Shown: piece after piece, positions 8,470 through 17,724 of the stretch
How positions within the stretch are numbered: position 1 is the stretch's first letter
How the letters are laid out: each line of letters starts with the position of its first letter
Assembly: GCF_016107325.1 (NCBI RefSeq)
Contig: NZ_RCVT01000001.1
Span: 248,001 to 312,000 of the forward strand
From: Sphingomonas sp. MA1305
GTDB taxonomy: Bacteria > Pseudomonadota > Alphaproteobacteria > Sphingomonadales > Sphingomonadaceae
DNA length: 64,000 nucleotides
Reading direction: 5' to 3'
Position numbers and translations under genes: made by a program
Notes under the pieces: generated by a model
The model's database searches: none
The model's input: only the letters and a program-made list of their open reading frames with translations
What the model was told of the DNA's origin: nothing

Positions 8470-9672
8470 TCACCCGCCGCGTTTCAGCGTCTCGCGGGCG
8501 ATGATGATCTGCTGAATCTGGCTGGTGCCTTCGTAGATGCGGAACAGGCGGACGTCGCGGTACAGGCGTTCGATGCCATAATCGGCGATATAGCCGGCCC
8601 CGCCGAAGATCTGCACCGCCTTGTCGGCGACGCGGCCGACCATCTCGCTGGCAAAATATTTCGCCGCCGCCGATTCGAGCACGACGTCCTGCCCGGCCGC
8701 CGGCGCGTCCGTTCCCGGTGCGGCGGCCTGGTCCAGAGCGTCCTTGGCCCGGGCGGTTTCCAACACCATCGCGCGGGCGACGAGCGCCTCCGTCTTCATG
8801 TCGGCGATCATGCCCTGGATCAGCTGATGCTCGGCGATCGGCTTGCCGAACTGCTTGCGTTCCTTGGCATAAGCGACGCTGTCGGCGATCAGCCGCTCGG
8901 CGACGCCGACGCAGACCGCGGCGATGTGCAGCCGGCCGCGATCGAGCACGCGCATCGCGATCTTGAAGCCTTCGCCCTCCGCGCCGAGTCGATTGGCGGC
9001 CGGAACGGGCACGTCGTCGAAATGGACGTCGGCGACCTTGGCGCCCTTCTGCCCCATCTTCTTTTCCGGCTCACCGATCGTCACGCCGGGCAGGTCGCGC
9101 GGCACGAGGAAGGCGCTGACGCCACGCGCGCCGGGCGCGTCGCCGGTCCGCGCCATGACGGTGAACAGCTGGGCGCGGTCGGCATTGGTGATGTAGCGCT
9201 TGGTGCCGGACAGGCGGTAGATGTCGGCCCCATTGGCGTCCTTGGCGCGGACGGCGCGCGTCTTGACGCTGCCCGAATCGCTGCCGACGTCGGGTTCGGT
9301 CAGCGCGAAGCTGGTGACGATCGCGCCGCTGGCGATGCGCGGCAGCCATTCGGCCTTTTGTTCGGGCGTGCCGGCCATCACCAGGCCCTGGCTGCCGATG
9401 CCGACGTTGGTGCCGAAGGCGGAGCGGAAGGCGGGCGTGGTCCGGCCCATCTCCATGCCGACCTGCACCTCCTCGACCATGGTCAGGCCGAGCCCGCCAT
9501 AGTCCTCGGCGATCGACAGGCCGAACAGGCCCATCGCCTTCATCTCGTCGACGAGCTCGTCCGGTATGGCATCGGCCGCCTCTACCTCCGCCTCGAGCGG
9601 CCGCAGCCGTTCGGCGACGAAGCGGCGGATGGCGTCGATCAGCGCGTCGAAAGTCTCCGGGTCGAGGGCCAT
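8470..9672 (-). CDS. Acyl-CoA dehydrogenase
   Basis: An FAD-dependent acyl-CoA dehydrogenase (400 residues) that would introduce the alpha-beta double bond in fatty or branched acyl-CoA and pass electrons to ETF. Visible family features are EDYGGLGL near residue 50, the FAD-binding ALTEPDVGSDSG near residue 120, and the C-terminal QIFGGAGYI and YRDVRLFRIYEGTSQIQ. Substrate length cannot be assigned. ATG 9672 is preferred because AAGGAC lies at good spacing from it; an ATG 6 bp upstream is too close to that site. An Ala/Pro/Gly-rich stretch (about AAAPGTDAPAAG) in the C-terminal helical domain looks like a short insertion. It is probably co-transcribed with the SDR gene downstream. Confidence 0.93.
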   Translation of the reverse strand: MALDPETFDALIDAIRRFVAERLRPLEAEVEAADAIPDELVDEMKAMGLFGLSIAEDYGGLGLTMVEEVQVGMEMGRTTPAFRSAFGTNVGIGSQGLVMAGTPEQKAEWLPRIASGAIVTSFALTEPDVGSDSGSVKTRAVRAKDANGADIYRLSGTKRYITNADRAQLFTVMARTGDAPGARGVSAFLVPRDLPGVTIGEPEKKMGQKGAKVADVHFDDVPVPAANRLGAEGEGFKIAMRVLDRGRLHIAAVCVGVAERLIADSVAYAKERKQFGKPIAEHQLIQGMIADMKTEALVARAMVLETARAKDALDQAAAPGTDAPAAGQDVVLESAAAKYFASEMVGRVADKAVQIFGGAGYIADYGIERLYRDVRLFRIYEGTSQIQQIIIARETLKRGG

Positions 9673-10106
9673 GCGCATGTCCTTATGCAATTGGCGCGAG
9701 GCTAGGCCAGAGGCTGGAGCGGAGCAAACCCGAAATTCAAATTGAGTGTGACATCCGTCTGCAGGGCGCATTTCTGCTGGTACCAGCTATACCAATGATG
9801 CAACCGCTCTTCGTCATGCCGGGCTTGTTCCGGCATCCACCGTTCCGCACACGAACTCGCGGCGGCGTGCGTCGAACCGTGGATGCTGGAACGAGTCCGG
9901 TATGACGTTTGGGCCTGCGAGCGTGTTTTTTCGATGCCGTAAGGCGAGATAGGACAGCCTGACTCCCTCGCTTCGTCGCACGGTGAGCCGTTCATCGGCG
10001 CTTCACCACCGTTCGCCGGAAAGCCGGGGGTAAGCCCCTATCCGCCCGGAACATTCTTGCGTAGCGCCATCCTCGACGAACGGGTTTTGGCCGGGGGGTC
10101 ACTGAA
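9673..10106. other. Gene-free divergent region with one palindromic element
   Basis: 434 bp between the divergently transcribed acyl-CoA dehydrogenase and CHAP genes, so it must hold both promoters, but I cannot point to convincing -35/-10 pairs. Its one clear structure is the 96-bp palindrome at 9812-9907. A GGAAC at 10048 has no CGTT at the right distance, so it is not an EcfG promoter. Confidence 0.6.
9812..9907. repeat. 96-bp palindromic element bounded by CGTCA/TGACG
   Basis: The left end is CGTCATGCCGG..CCGGCATCCAC and the right end is GTGGATGCTGG..CCGGTATGACG, imperfect inverted copies around a 40-bp centre. Arm sequence differs from the 7454 and 10708 elements, but boundaries and length are the same, suggesting a shared origin or shared structural constraint. 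Confidence 0.75.
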
Positions 10107-10679
10107 GTGTTGAAGTCGTTGACGGCGCGTTTTGCGCTGATGGTTTCCTGCGGCCTGATGATGGCCACTCCGGCTGCGGCGCAGTTCTGGCAGTGCGCGC
10201 CTTATGCCCGCGAGGTTTCCGGTATCGACATCCACGGCAATGCCGACACCTGGTGGGGCCAGGCCGCCGGCAAGTACCAGCGCGGCCACAAGCCGGAGAT
10301 CGGCGCGGTGCTGTCCTTCCAGTCGACCCACCGCATGCGCGTCGGCCATGTCGCCATGGTGTCGCAGGTGATCAGCGATCGCGAAGTGCTGCTGACCCAC
10401 GCCAACTGGTCGCGCCCCGGCCAGATCGAGCGCAACGTTCGCGCCGTCGACGTCTCCGCCGCCGGCGACTGGAGCGAGGTGAAGGTCTGGTATGCGCCGA
10501 ACGGCGATCTCGGCACCTCGGCCTATCCGACCAACGGCTTCATCTATTCGGGCCATGCCCCGCTGGGCGGTGACGCCGCGCCGGCGACCGCCAGCGACCT
10601 GGACGAAGTCGCCCGCGCCAATATGGCGGTGATCGCCACCTCGGCCGCGGTGCCGGTGGCGCCGGTGGCGGATCGCTGA
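10107..10679 (+). CDS. Secreted CHAP-domain protein (putative cysteine peptidase/amidase)
   Basis: 190 residues with an N-terminal signal peptide ending near TPAAAQ (residue 26). The mature part begins almost directly with the CHAP domain. The catalytic Cys is residue 30 (QCAPYAREVSGI), the catalytic His is residue 81 (VGHVAMVS), and THANW follows near residue 98. CHAP enzymes usually cut peptidoglycan peptides or amides; this one is the single-domain exported kind seen in many alphaproteobacteria, where the substrate is not known. The start is a GTG at 10107 after GGGGGGTC; a TTG directly after it is also possible. The Ala/Pro tail after residue 150 looks unstructured. It is a single gene. 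Confidence 0.85.
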   Translation: MLKSLTARFALMVSCGLMMATPAAAQFWQCAPYAREVSGIDIHGNADTWWGQAAGKYQRGHKPEIGAVLSFQSTHRMRVGHVAMVSQVISDREVLLTHANWSRPGQIERNVRAVDVSAAGDWSEVKVWYAPNGDLGTSAYPTNGFIYSGHAPLGGDAAPATASDLDEVARANMAVIATSAAVPVAPVADR

Positions 10680-10707
10680 GGCGGTCGGGCGCTATCCCGG
10701 AATTATA

Positions 10708-10804
10708 CGTCATCCCCGCGTAGGCGGGGATCCAGACGCGCAACACCTGTTGATTGCCCCTCGAGTGTCAGCGGGTCTGGATCCCCGCCTTCGCGGGAAT
10801 GACG
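10708..10804. repeat. 97-bp palindromic element bounded by CGTCA/TGACG
   Basis: CGTCATCCCCGCGTAGGCGG followed by GGATCCAGA at the left, and TCTGGATCCCCGCCTTCGCG followed by GGAATGACG at the right. The arms closely match those of the 7454 element, while the central 40 bp are unrelated. It sits in the 150-bp gap between the convergent CHAP and msrB genes. Confidence 0.78.
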
Positions 10805-10829
10805 CCGTTTTTCGCCGGAGGTTAACCCC

Positions 10830-11321
10830 TCACGCCGGGCGGAAGGTCATGGCGACGCCGTTCATGCAATAGCGCTTGCCGGTCGGCTTCGGGCCGTCAT
10901 CGAAGACATGGCCGAGATGGCCGCCGCAGCGGCTACAATGGACCTCAACGCGTTCCTCCAGCAAGGCGCGATCGCTCTTGGTGCCGACCGCGCGGGGCAG
11001 CGGCGCCCAGAAGCTCGGCCAGCCGGTGCCGCTGTCGAACTTGGTCTTGGACGAGAATAGTGGCTGGTCACAGCCCTTGCAGCCGAAGGTGCCGGCGCGA
11101 TGCTCGTTGTTGAGCGGACTGGAGAAAGGCCGCTCGGTGCTTTCGTGGCGCAGTACCGCCCAGGCCTGATCGCCGAGCTTCTTGCGCCAGGCGGCGTCGC
11201 TCATCTGGACCGGATAGGTGGCGGCGTCGGCCGGGGCGGCACGGCAGCCCCACAGGATCGCGCCGGCAACGCCGGTGGCGGCGAGCGACAATAGCGAACG
11301 GCGGGTCGGATCTTGCATCAT
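10830..11321 (-). CDS. msrB: Peptide-methionine (R)-S-oxide reductase MsrB, exported
   Basis: MsrB reduces methionine-R-sulfoxide in oxidised proteins. The core shows the two zinc CxxC pairs (CKGC and CSRC), GTGWPSF, GHLGHVF and the catalytic Cys in RYCMNG near the C-terminus. The N-terminus reads DPTRRSLLSLAATGVAGA, a twin-arginine type signal with a Cys in LWGCRAAP that could also be a lipobox, so the enzyme probably works in the periplasm. I start at ATG 11321 (163 residues), which places the RR motif normally; an ATG at 11363 adds 14 residues and cannot be excluded, and neither has a strong ribosome-binding site. Confidence 0.9.
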   Translation of the reverse strand: MMQDPTRRSLLSLAATGVAGAILWGCRAAPADAATYPVQMSDAAWRKKLGDQAWAVLRHESTERPFSSPLNNEHRAGTFGCKGCDQPLFSSKTKFDSGTGWPSFWAPLPRAVGTKSDRALLEERVEVHCSRCGGHLGHVFDDGPKPTGKRYCMNGVAMTFRPA

Positions 11322-11482
11322 GAAATGGATATGGGGAGGCGGCGCGGCCTCATCCATCCCCATCCATCATATTGATTCAGGTTGGCATTGCCGCGCAGCG
11401 ACGTGATCGGCCATGCGGCCGTGCATCCCCGCCGGCTCGGCGGCGACCTGCCGCAGCCCGGCCCTTGGCGGCAGGGGCGGCG

Positions 11483-11911
11483 TCAGAGCAGGCCGCACGC
11501 GCGGAAGCTGGTCGTCTCCTCTGCCGTCAGGATCAGATGGTCGATCAGGTCGAGATCGAGCGGATCGCAGACCCTGGACAAAGCGGCGGTGAAAACGACG
11601 TCCGCCTGGCTCGGTTCGGCATGGCCGCTGGGATGATTGTGGACGAGGATCAGTCCGGCAGCGTTCTGCGCCAGTGCCGCCCCGACAATCGCGCGCAGCG
11701 ACGGCGTGACGCTGTCTTGGCCGCCGGTGAACAGGGTCGTGCCGAGATATCTCCATTCCGGATCGAGCAGGACGACCCCCGCATGTTCGATCGAGGCGGT
11801 GCGGAAATCGGGAAAGAGCGCCGCGGCGCCGGCCGCGTCGCGGATGTGCGTGGGGTTTGGCGATCGGACACGGCCGATCCTGCCGGAGCAGCGCGCGCGA
11901 TGCACCGTCAT
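11483..11911 (-). CDS. Short RadC-family JAB-domain protein
   Basis: A 142-residue protein consisting of little more than the RadC JAB/MPN domain. The metal-binding signature [14 protein letters not shown] is clear at about residues 90-103, and [18 protein letters not shown] closes the protein as in RadC. The helix-hairpin-helix N-terminal region of full-length RadC (over 200 residues) is absent. The function of RadC/JAB proteins is unsettled; a role in recombinational repair has been withdrawn for E. coli RadC. ATG 11911 is chosen because GGAGAC lies 5-6 nt upstream and longer versions would run into divergent thyA. The 58-bp gap to thyA must hold both promoters. Confidence 0.85.
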   Translation of the reverse strand: MTVHRARCSGRIGRVRSPNPTHIRDAAGAAALFPDFRTASIEHAGVVLLDPEWRYLGTTLFTGGQDSVTPSLRAIVGAALAQNAAGLILVHNHPSGHAEPSQADVVFTAALSRVCDPLDLDLIDHLILTAEETTSFRACGLL

Positions 11912-11969
11912 CTGTCTCCAAAACGGCGGAGCGCTTGGCGATTCGCGTCGGAGGCGATACGCCGCCGGC

Positions 11970-12764
11970 ATGCGCCAATATCTCGACCTGATGGACCGGA
12001 TCCTCACCAGCGGCAGCCGGCAGGACGACCGTACCGGCACCGGCACGCTGTCGGTCTTCGGTGCGCAGATGCGCTTCGACCTGCGCGCCGGTTTTCCGGT
12101 GCTGACCACCAAGAAGCTGCATCTGCGCTCGATCATCGTCGAACTGCTCTGGTTCCTGCGTGGCGACACCAACGTGCGCTGGCTGCACGAGAACAAAGTG
12201 AGCATCTGGGACGAATGGGCGGATGCGAACGGCGATCTCGGCCCCGTCTACGGCAAGCAATGGCGCGACTGGCAAACCGCGGACGGGCGGCAGATCGACC
12301 AGATCACGGACTTGATCGACACGATCCGCCGCAATCCGGCGAGCCGACGACAGATCGTCACCGCCTGGAACCCCGGCGAGCTGCACGCCATGGCGCTGAG
12401 CCCCTGCCACTGCCTGTTCCAGACGCATGTCGCCGACGGGCGGCTGAGCCTGCAGCTGTATCAACGGTCGGCGGACGTGTTCCTGGGGGTGCCGTTCAAC
12501 ATCGCCAGCTATGCGCTGCTCACCCATATGCTCGCGCAACAGGCCGGGCTGGAGGTCGGCGACTTCATCTGGACGGGCGGCGACTGCCACCTCTACCTCA
12601 ACCATCTCGAGCAGGCGCGCACCCAGCTGACCCGCGATCCGGGGCCATTGCCGCGCCTGGAGATCCTGCGCCGGCCGGATGCGATCGACGGCTATGCCTA
12701 TGAGGATTTCGTCCTGCACGACTATGTCGCGCAGCCGCATATCAAGGCGCCGGTCGCGATATGA
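11970..12764 (+). CDS. thyA: Thymidylate synthase
   Basis: ThyA converts dUMP to dTMP using methylene-tetrahydrofolate and releases dihydrofolate, which FolA encoded immediately downstream recycles. The 264-residue length equals that of E. coli ThyA. The catalytic Cys is in LSPCHCLFQ, with the preceding [10 protein letters not shown] (phosphate-binding Arg pair) and [18 protein letters not shown]; it ends with the usual IKAPVAI. ATG 11970 gives MRQYLDLM, the standard N-terminus. folA overlaps the stop by 4 bp (ATGA), indicating translational coupling. Confidence 0.98.
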   Translation: MRQYLDLMDRILTSGSRQDDRTGTGTLSVFGAQMRFDLRAGFPVLTTKKLHLRSIIVELLWFLRGDTNVRWLHENKVSIWDEWADANGDLGPVYGKQWRDWQTADGRQIDQITDLIDTIRRNPASRRQIVTAWNPGELHAMALSPCHCLFQTHVADGRLSLQLYQRSADVFLGVPFNIASYALLTHMLAQQAGLEVGDFIWTGGDCHLYLNHLEQARTQLTRDPGPLPRLEILRRPDAIDGYAYEDFVLHDYVAQPHIKAPVAI

Positions 12765-13249
12765 CGGCCATGACGGCGGGGCCGCGCATCGTCTTCCTGC
12801 TCGCGCGGGCCGACAATGGCGTGATCGGCCGCGACGGGCAGCTGCCCTGGCACCTGCCGGCGGACCTGAAGCGCTTCAAGGCGCTGACGCTCGGCAAGCC
12901 GATGGTGATGGGGCGCAAGACGTTCGACAGCTTTCCCGCGCCGCTGCCGGGGCGGCGGCATATCGTGCTGACCCGCGATACGTCCTGGTCGGCGCCGGGG
13001 GCGGAGGCGGCGCATGGGCCGGAGGCGGCACTGGCGCTGGCCGGCGGCGACGAGGTGGCGGTGATCGGCGGGGCGGAGGTGTTCGCGCTGTTCACGCCCG
13101 ACCGGATCGAGCTGACCGAGGTGCACGGCACGTTCGACGGCGACGCCGTGGTGCCGGCCTTCGTCGGCGTGCGTGAGGTGGCGCGGGAGGATCATCCGGC
13201 GGCGGACGGGCGACCGGCCTATAGCTTCGTGACCTTGGTTCGAGACTAG
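12761..13249 (+). CDS. folA: Dihydrofolate reductase
   Basis: DHFR reduces dihydrofolate to tetrahydrofolate with NADPH, closing the cycle opened by ThyA. At 162 residues it has the usual size. The family pattern is visible: [20 protein letters not shown] near residue 19 with the Asp that contacts the pteridine, [10 protein letters not shown], and VIGGAEVF for the cofactor. The start overlaps the thyA stop in ATGA. The second Met, at residue 4, could also serve. A short GTCGCC/GGCGAC hairpin begins at the stop codon but lacks a T run. Confidence 0.97.
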   Translation: MTAMTAGPRIVFLLARADNGVIGRDGQLPWHLPADLKRFKALTLGKPMVMGRKTFDSFPAPLPGRRHIVLTRDTSWSAPGAEAAHGPEAALALAGGDEVAVIGGAEVFALFTPDRIELTEVHGTFDGDAVVPAFVGVREVAREDHPAADGRPAYSFVTLVRD

Positions 13250-13431
13250 TCGCCCCTGAGGCGACGTCGGCCAGCCGATCTCTGCCAGGATGGAGGGGAG
13301 CCGCAGGCTTGCGGTCGTTCGGGAAACGTCACCACGCTATGCCGAGCCGCTGCCCGCGCGGATCGCGCCGCCGGCGCCCGGCGGTCAAGGCGATTGAGTC
13401 GCCCTGCAACCTTCCCTAAAGGCGCGGGATC

Positions 13432-14358
13432 ATGGAGCGGCTGGACGGCGGCTCGGCCATTCCGCCGCATCTTGCCGGCGGCATCGTCGCGCTCGGCAAT
13501 TTCGATGGATTCCATCTCGGTCACCAGGCGGTGGTCGGGGCGGCGGTGGCGCGGGCGCATGCCGAGGGGCGGCCGGCCCTGGTCGCGACCTTCGATCCCC
13601 ATCCGGTGCGCCACTTCCGGCCCGACACGCCGCCGTTCCGGCTGACCACGCTCGACCAGCGGCAGCGCTTGTTCGCCGAGGCGGGAGCGGATGCGATGGT
13701 GGTGTTCCGCTTCGACGGCGATCTCGCGAGCCTGTCGGCCGAAGCCTTTGTCGCCGAACGGCTGGTCGCCTGCCTCGCCATCGCCGGGGTGGTGACCGGC
13801 GCGGATTTCACCTTCGGCAAGGGCAAGAGCGGCGACGTGGCGACGCTGGCGGCGCTGGGCGGCCGGCACGGTTTCGTCGCCGACACCGTCGGGCCGGTGA
13901 CGCTGGACGGCGAGCCGGTCTCGTCGAGCCGCATCCGCGCCGCGCTGCGCCGGGGCGACGCGCGGGAGGCGGCGCGCCTGCTGACCCGGCCGTTCGCAAT
14001 CGCGGGCGTGGTGCAGCACGGCGACAAGATCGGCCGGACGATCGGCTATCCGACCGCCAATCTCGACATGGGCAAATACCTGCGCCCGGCCTACGGCATC
14101 TATGCGGTGACCGGGCGGCTGGCCGACGGGCGGGTGCTGGCGGGCGCGGCCAATCTGGGCATCCGGCCGAGCTTCACGCCGCCGAAGGAACTGCTCGAGC
14201 CTTATTTCTTCGATTTTTCCGGCGTTCTGTACGGCCAGCCGATCGAGGTCGCGCTGGTCGACTATATCCGTCCGGAAGCGAAGTTCGACGATCTCGACGC
14301 CTTGATCCGCCAGATGGAGGCGGATTGCGCACAGGCGCGTGCGATCCTGCACGTATAG
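13432..14358 (+). CDS. ribF: Bifunctional riboflavin kinase / FAD synthetase
   Basis: RibF phosphorylates riboflavin to FMN and adenylylates FMN to FAD. The 308-residue product has the N-terminal nucleotidyltransferase-fold FAD synthetase module with GNFDGFHLGHQ (residues 22-32) and SSSRIRAALRRGD near 165, then the riboflavin kinase module with GRTIGYPTANL near residue 205. Length is normal. It precedes ileS by 44 bp on the same strand, an order seen in many proteobacteria (ribF-ileS-lspA). I looked for an FMN riboswitch in the 182 bp upstream and saw none. Confidence 0.97.
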   Translation: MERLDGGSAIPPHLAGGIVALGNFDGFHLGHQAVVGAAVARAHAEGRPALVATFDPHPVRHFRPDTPPFRLTTLDQRQRLFAEAGADAMVVFRFDGDLASLSAEAFVAERLVACLAIAGVVTGADFTFGKGKSGDVATLAALGGRHGFVADTVGPVTLDGEPVSSSRIRAALRRGDAREAARLLTRPFAIAGVVQHGDKIGRTIGYPTANLDMGKYLRPAYGIYAVTGRLADGRVLAGAANLGIRPSFTPPKELLEPYFFDFSGVLYGQPIEVALVDYIRPEAKFDDLDALIRQMEADCAQARAILHV

Positions 14359-14402
14359 ACGAGTGACACAGGCGGCGGACTTCCGCTAGAGCGCGCAATT
14401 CT

Positions 14403-17222
14403 ATGACCGACGCCTCTGCGCCCGATACCGCCCGCGACGCCGCCCCTAACGCCACCAGGGACTGGCGCGACACCGTCTTCCTGCCAAAGACCGACTTTCC
14501 GATGAAGGCGGGTCTTGCCGCCAAGGAACCGGCGATCCTGGAGCGGTGGCAGCGGATCGGCCTGTACGACCGGTTGCGCGCGATCCGTAAGGGGCGCGAG
14601 CTGTTCATCCTGCACGACGGCCCGCCCTACGCCAACGGCGACATCCACATGGGCCATGCGATGAATAAGGTCCTGAAGGACATCATCGTGCGCAGCCAGT
14701 CGCTGATGGGCAAGGACGCGCCCTATGTGCCCGGCTGGGATTGCCACGGCCTACCGATCGAATGGAAGGTCGAGGAGGCGTATCGCGCCAAGAAGCAGAA
14801 CAAGGACGACGTGCCGGTCGCCGACTTCCGCGCCGAATGCCGCGCCTATGCGACGGGCTGGGTCGACGTGCAGCGCGGCCAGTTCCAGCGGCTGGGCGTG
14901 ATGGGCGACTGGGCCGATCCGTATCTGACCATGAATTATGGTGCCGAGGCGGCGATCGTCGGCGAGCTGCTCAAGTTCGCCGAATCCGGCCAGCTGTATC
15001 GCGGCGCCAAGCCGGTGATGTGGTCGCCGGTCGAAAAGACCGCGCTGGCCGAGGCGGAGGTCGAATATGAGGACATCGTCTCGACCCAGATCGACGTCGG
15101 GTTCGAGATCGCGTCCGCGCCGGAGGCGGAGATACTGGTCGGCGCGACCGCGGTGATCTGGACGACGACGCCGTGGACGATCCCGGTCAACCAGGCGCTC
15201 GCCTACAATCCGGCGCTCGACTACGTCCTGTTCCGTGGCGGCGAGCGGCGGTTCCTGGTCGAGGAAAATCTGCTGCCGGCGTTCCTGAAGCGTACCGGAC
15301 TGGCGATGGACGAGTTCGTCGCGCTGGTGAAGGGTGCGGCGCTGGAGGGCGCGACCGCGCGGCACCCGAAGCATGCGCTGGGCGGCTTCTTCGCCAAGCC
15401 GCGGCCGTTCCTGGCCGGCGAGTTCGTGACGCGCGACGCCGGCACCGGCCTGGTCCACATGGCGCCCGACCATGGCGAGGACGACTTCCTGCTGTGCAAG
15501 GCCAACGGCATCGAGCCGGTGTTCGCGGTCGACGGCGCCGGCTTCTACCGGGCCGACTGGGCGTGGCTGGGCGGCCAGGGCAGCGTCATCAACAAGAAGT
15601 TCGTCGGCGCCGACGGGCCGATCTGCAGCGATTTGCGTGAGGTGGGGGCGCTGCTCTCCGCGTCCGACGATTTCGCGCACAGCTATCCGCACAGCTGGCG
15701 GTCGAAGGCGAAGGTGATCTTCCGCGCGACGCCGCAATGGTTCATCCCGATGGACCGCGCGATCCTGCCGCAGGGTGCCGGCGCCCCGAGCAACGGCGCG
15801 ACGCTGCGCGAAACCGCGCTCGACGCGATCGAACACACCCGCTGGGTGCCGGAGCGGAGCCGCAACCGCATCCGCTCGATGGTGGAGGGGCGGCCGGACT
15901 GGGTGATCAGCCGCCAGCGCGCCTGGGGCGTGCCGATCGCGCTCTACGTCCACCGCCAGTCGGGCGAATATCTGGTCGATGCCGCGGTCAACGCCCGCAT
16001 CGTCGCGGCGTTCGAGGCCGGCGGCGCCGATGCCTGGTTCACCGCCGACCATCAGGCGCTGCTCGGCCCGAATTACGATCTCGCCGATTACGAGGTGGTC
16101 GAGGACATCCTCGACGTCTGGTTCGATTCGGGCTCGACGCACGTCTTCACCGTCGAGGCGCGCTATGGCGAGGACGTCCGCGCCAATCTGTACCTCGAAG
16201 GCTCCGACCAGCATCGCGGCTGGTTCCAGTCGTCGTTGCTCGAAAGCTGCGGCACGCGCGGGCGGGCGCCCTATGACGCGGTGCTGACGCACGGCTTCGC
16301 GCTCGACGACAAGGGGCGCAAGATGTCGAAGAGCCTCGGCAACGTCGTCGATCCGCTGAAGGTGATCGGCGAGAGCGGCGCCGACATCCTGCGCATGTGG
16401 GTCGCCTCGACCGACTATTTCGACGACGTGCGGATCGGCAAGGAGGTGCTGGCGACGGCGTCCGACGCCTATCGCAAGCTGCGCAACACCTTCCGCTACC
16501 TGCTCGGCGCGCTCGACGGGTTCAGCGACGCCGAGAAGGTGCCGGTCGCCGCGATGCCGGAACTGGAACGCTATGTGCTGACCCTGCTCGGCCGGCTCGA
16601 CGTCGACCTGCGCGAGGCGGCGGAGGGGTTCGAGCTCAATCGCTACCTGCGCCGGCTGACCGACTTCGCCAACGAGGATCTGTCGGCCTTCTTCTTCGAT
16701 ATTCGCAAGGACTCGCTGTATTGCGACGCGGCGGCGGATCCGAAGCGGCGCGCCTATCGCACCGTGCTCGACCTGCTGTTCCACGCGCTCGTCCGCTATG
16801 CCGCGCCGATCCTGTGCTTCACCGCCGAGGAGGTGTGGCAGGCGCGCTTCCCGAGCGACGATCAGTCGGTGCACTTCCTCGAATGGCCGGAACTGCCCGC
16901 CGTCGCCGGCGACGACCCGCTGTCGACCGACTGGGCGGACGTGCGCGCGCTGCGCCAGACGGTGACGGAGGCGATCGAGCCGCTGCGTCGCGAGAAGACC
17001 GTGCGCTCCAGCCTGGAAGCGGAGGTGACCGTGCCCGATCTGCCGCTGCCGGCGGCGGCGCTGGCGGAGACGTTCATCGTCGCGCGCGTCGATGCGGGCG
17101 AGGGGGTCACCGTGCGTCGTACCGACTATCACAAATGCGGCCGATGCTGGCGGCATCTGCCCGAGGTGACGACGGACGGCGCGCTGTGCGATCGCTGCGC
17201 GGGGGTGGTCGGCGATGCGTAA
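14403..17222 (+). CDS. ileS: Isoleucyl-tRNA synthetase
   Basis: IleRS charges tRNA-Ile and edits misactivated valine. 939 residues, normal for the bacterial form. The class I HIGH motif appears as HMGH (residues 82-85) after the PPYANGD segment, and KMSKS is near residue 640. The editing domain includes TTTPWTIPVNQAL near residue 260. A C-terminal zinc finger is complete (CGRCW near residue 915 and CDRC near 932), as in the main bacterial type sensitive to mupirocin. The stop overlaps lspA by 8 bp. Confidence 0.98.
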   Translation: MTDASAPDTARDAAPNATRDWRDTVFLPKTDFPMKAGLAAKEPAILERWQRIGLYDRLRAIRKGRELFILHDGPPYANGDIHMGHAMNKVLKDIIVRSQSLMGKDAPYVPGWDCHGLPIEWKVEEAYRAKKQNKDDVPVADFRAECRAYATGWVDVQRGQFQRLGVMGDWADPYLTMNYGAEAAIVGELLKFAESGQLYRGAKPVMWSPVEKTALAEAEVEYEDIVSTQIDVGFEIASAPEAEILVGATAVIWTTTPWTIPVNQALAYNPALDYVLFRGGERRFLVEENLLPAFLKRTGLAMDEFVALVKGAALEGATARHPKHALGGFFAKPRPFLAGEFVTRDAGTGLVHMAPDHGEDDFLLCKANGIEPVFAVDGAGFYRADWAWLGGQGSVINKKFVGADGPICSDLREVGALLSASDDFAHSYPHSWRSKAKVIFRATPQWFIPMDRAILPQGAGAPSNGATLRETALDAIEHTRWVPERSRNRIRSMVEGRPDWVISRQRAWGVPIALYVHRQSGEYLVDAAVNARIVAAFEAGGADAWFTADHQALLGPNYDLADYEVVEDILDVWFDSGSTHVFTVEARYGEDVRANLYLEGSDQHRGWFQSSLLESCGTRGRAPYDAVLTHGFALDDKGRKMSKSLGNVVDPLKVIGESGADILRMWVASTDYFDDVRIGKEVLATASDAYRKLRNTFRYLLGALDGFSDAEKVPVAAMPELERYVLTLLGRLDVDLREAAEGFELNRYLRRLTDFANEDLSAFFFDIRKDSLYCDAAADPKRRAYRTVLDLLFHALVRYAAPILCFTAEEVWQARFPSDDQSVHFLEWPELPAVAGDDPLSTDWADVRALRQTVTEAIEPLRREKTVRSSLEAEVTVPDLPLPAAALAETFIVARVDAGEGVTVRRTDYHKCGRCWRHLPEVTTDGALCDRCAGVVGDA

Positions 17223-17724
17223 GCTGCCCGTCGTCGGCCTGGTCACCGCGGCCGTCGTCTTCCTGGTCGACCAGTTGAGCAAGATCGGCGTCACGCGCGG
17301 TCTGGGTCTCACCGACCTGACCGACGCGCGCTACGTCACGCCGTTCTTCAACCTGCGCTTCGTTGCCAATCACGGCGTGTCGCTCGGCTATCTGCATGCC
17401 GACACCGATGCGATGCGCTGGGCGCTGGTCGCGATGACCGGTGCGATCGCCGCCGCGGTGGCGGTGTGGATGACGCGCGAGACGCAGCGCGCCGACCGGA
17501 TCGCGCTGGGCGCGATCCTGGGCGGGGCGATCGGCAATATCGTCGATCGCGTGCGGTTCGGCTATGTCGTCGATTTCGCCGACCTTCATTTCGGCGAATG
17601 GCGGCCGTTCCTCGTCTTCAACGTCGCGGATGCGGCGATCACCCTCGGCGTGCTGGTGCTGCTTGTCCGCGCGCTCCTGATGCGCGACAAGCGCGACGCA
17701 GTTTCGGAGAATCCCCATGCGTAA
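17215..17724 (+). CDS. lspA: Lipoprotein signal peptidase (signal peptidase II)
   Basis: LspA cleaves the signal peptide of diacylated prolipoproteins in the inner membrane. 169 residues with four predicted membrane helices. The conserved motifs VDQLSK, NHGVSLG, GGAIGNIVDRV, VVDF and FNVADAAIT are present, giving the two catalytic Asp residues (in VVDF and NVAD). It starts inside ileS and its stop overlaps the next gene, which encodes a lipoprotein, a likely substrate. Both junctions are the same 8-bp string ATGCGTAA. Confidence 0.97.
   Translation: MRKLPVVGLVTAAVVFLVDQLSKIGVTRGLGLTDLTDARYVTPFFNLRFVANHGVSLGYLHADTDAMRWALVAMTGAIAAAVAVWMTRETQRADRIALGAILGGAIGNIVDRVRFGYVVDFADLHFGEWRPFLVFNVADAAITLGVLVLLVRALLMRDKRDAVSENPHA

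Noticed and set aside
10044..10106. GGAAC upstream of the CHAP gene as an EcfG promoter
   Set aside because: No CGTT 16-17 bp downstream.
13250..13431. FMN riboswitch upstream of ribF
   Set aside because: None of the conserved FMN aptamer strings is present; only a short hairpin at the folA stop is seen.
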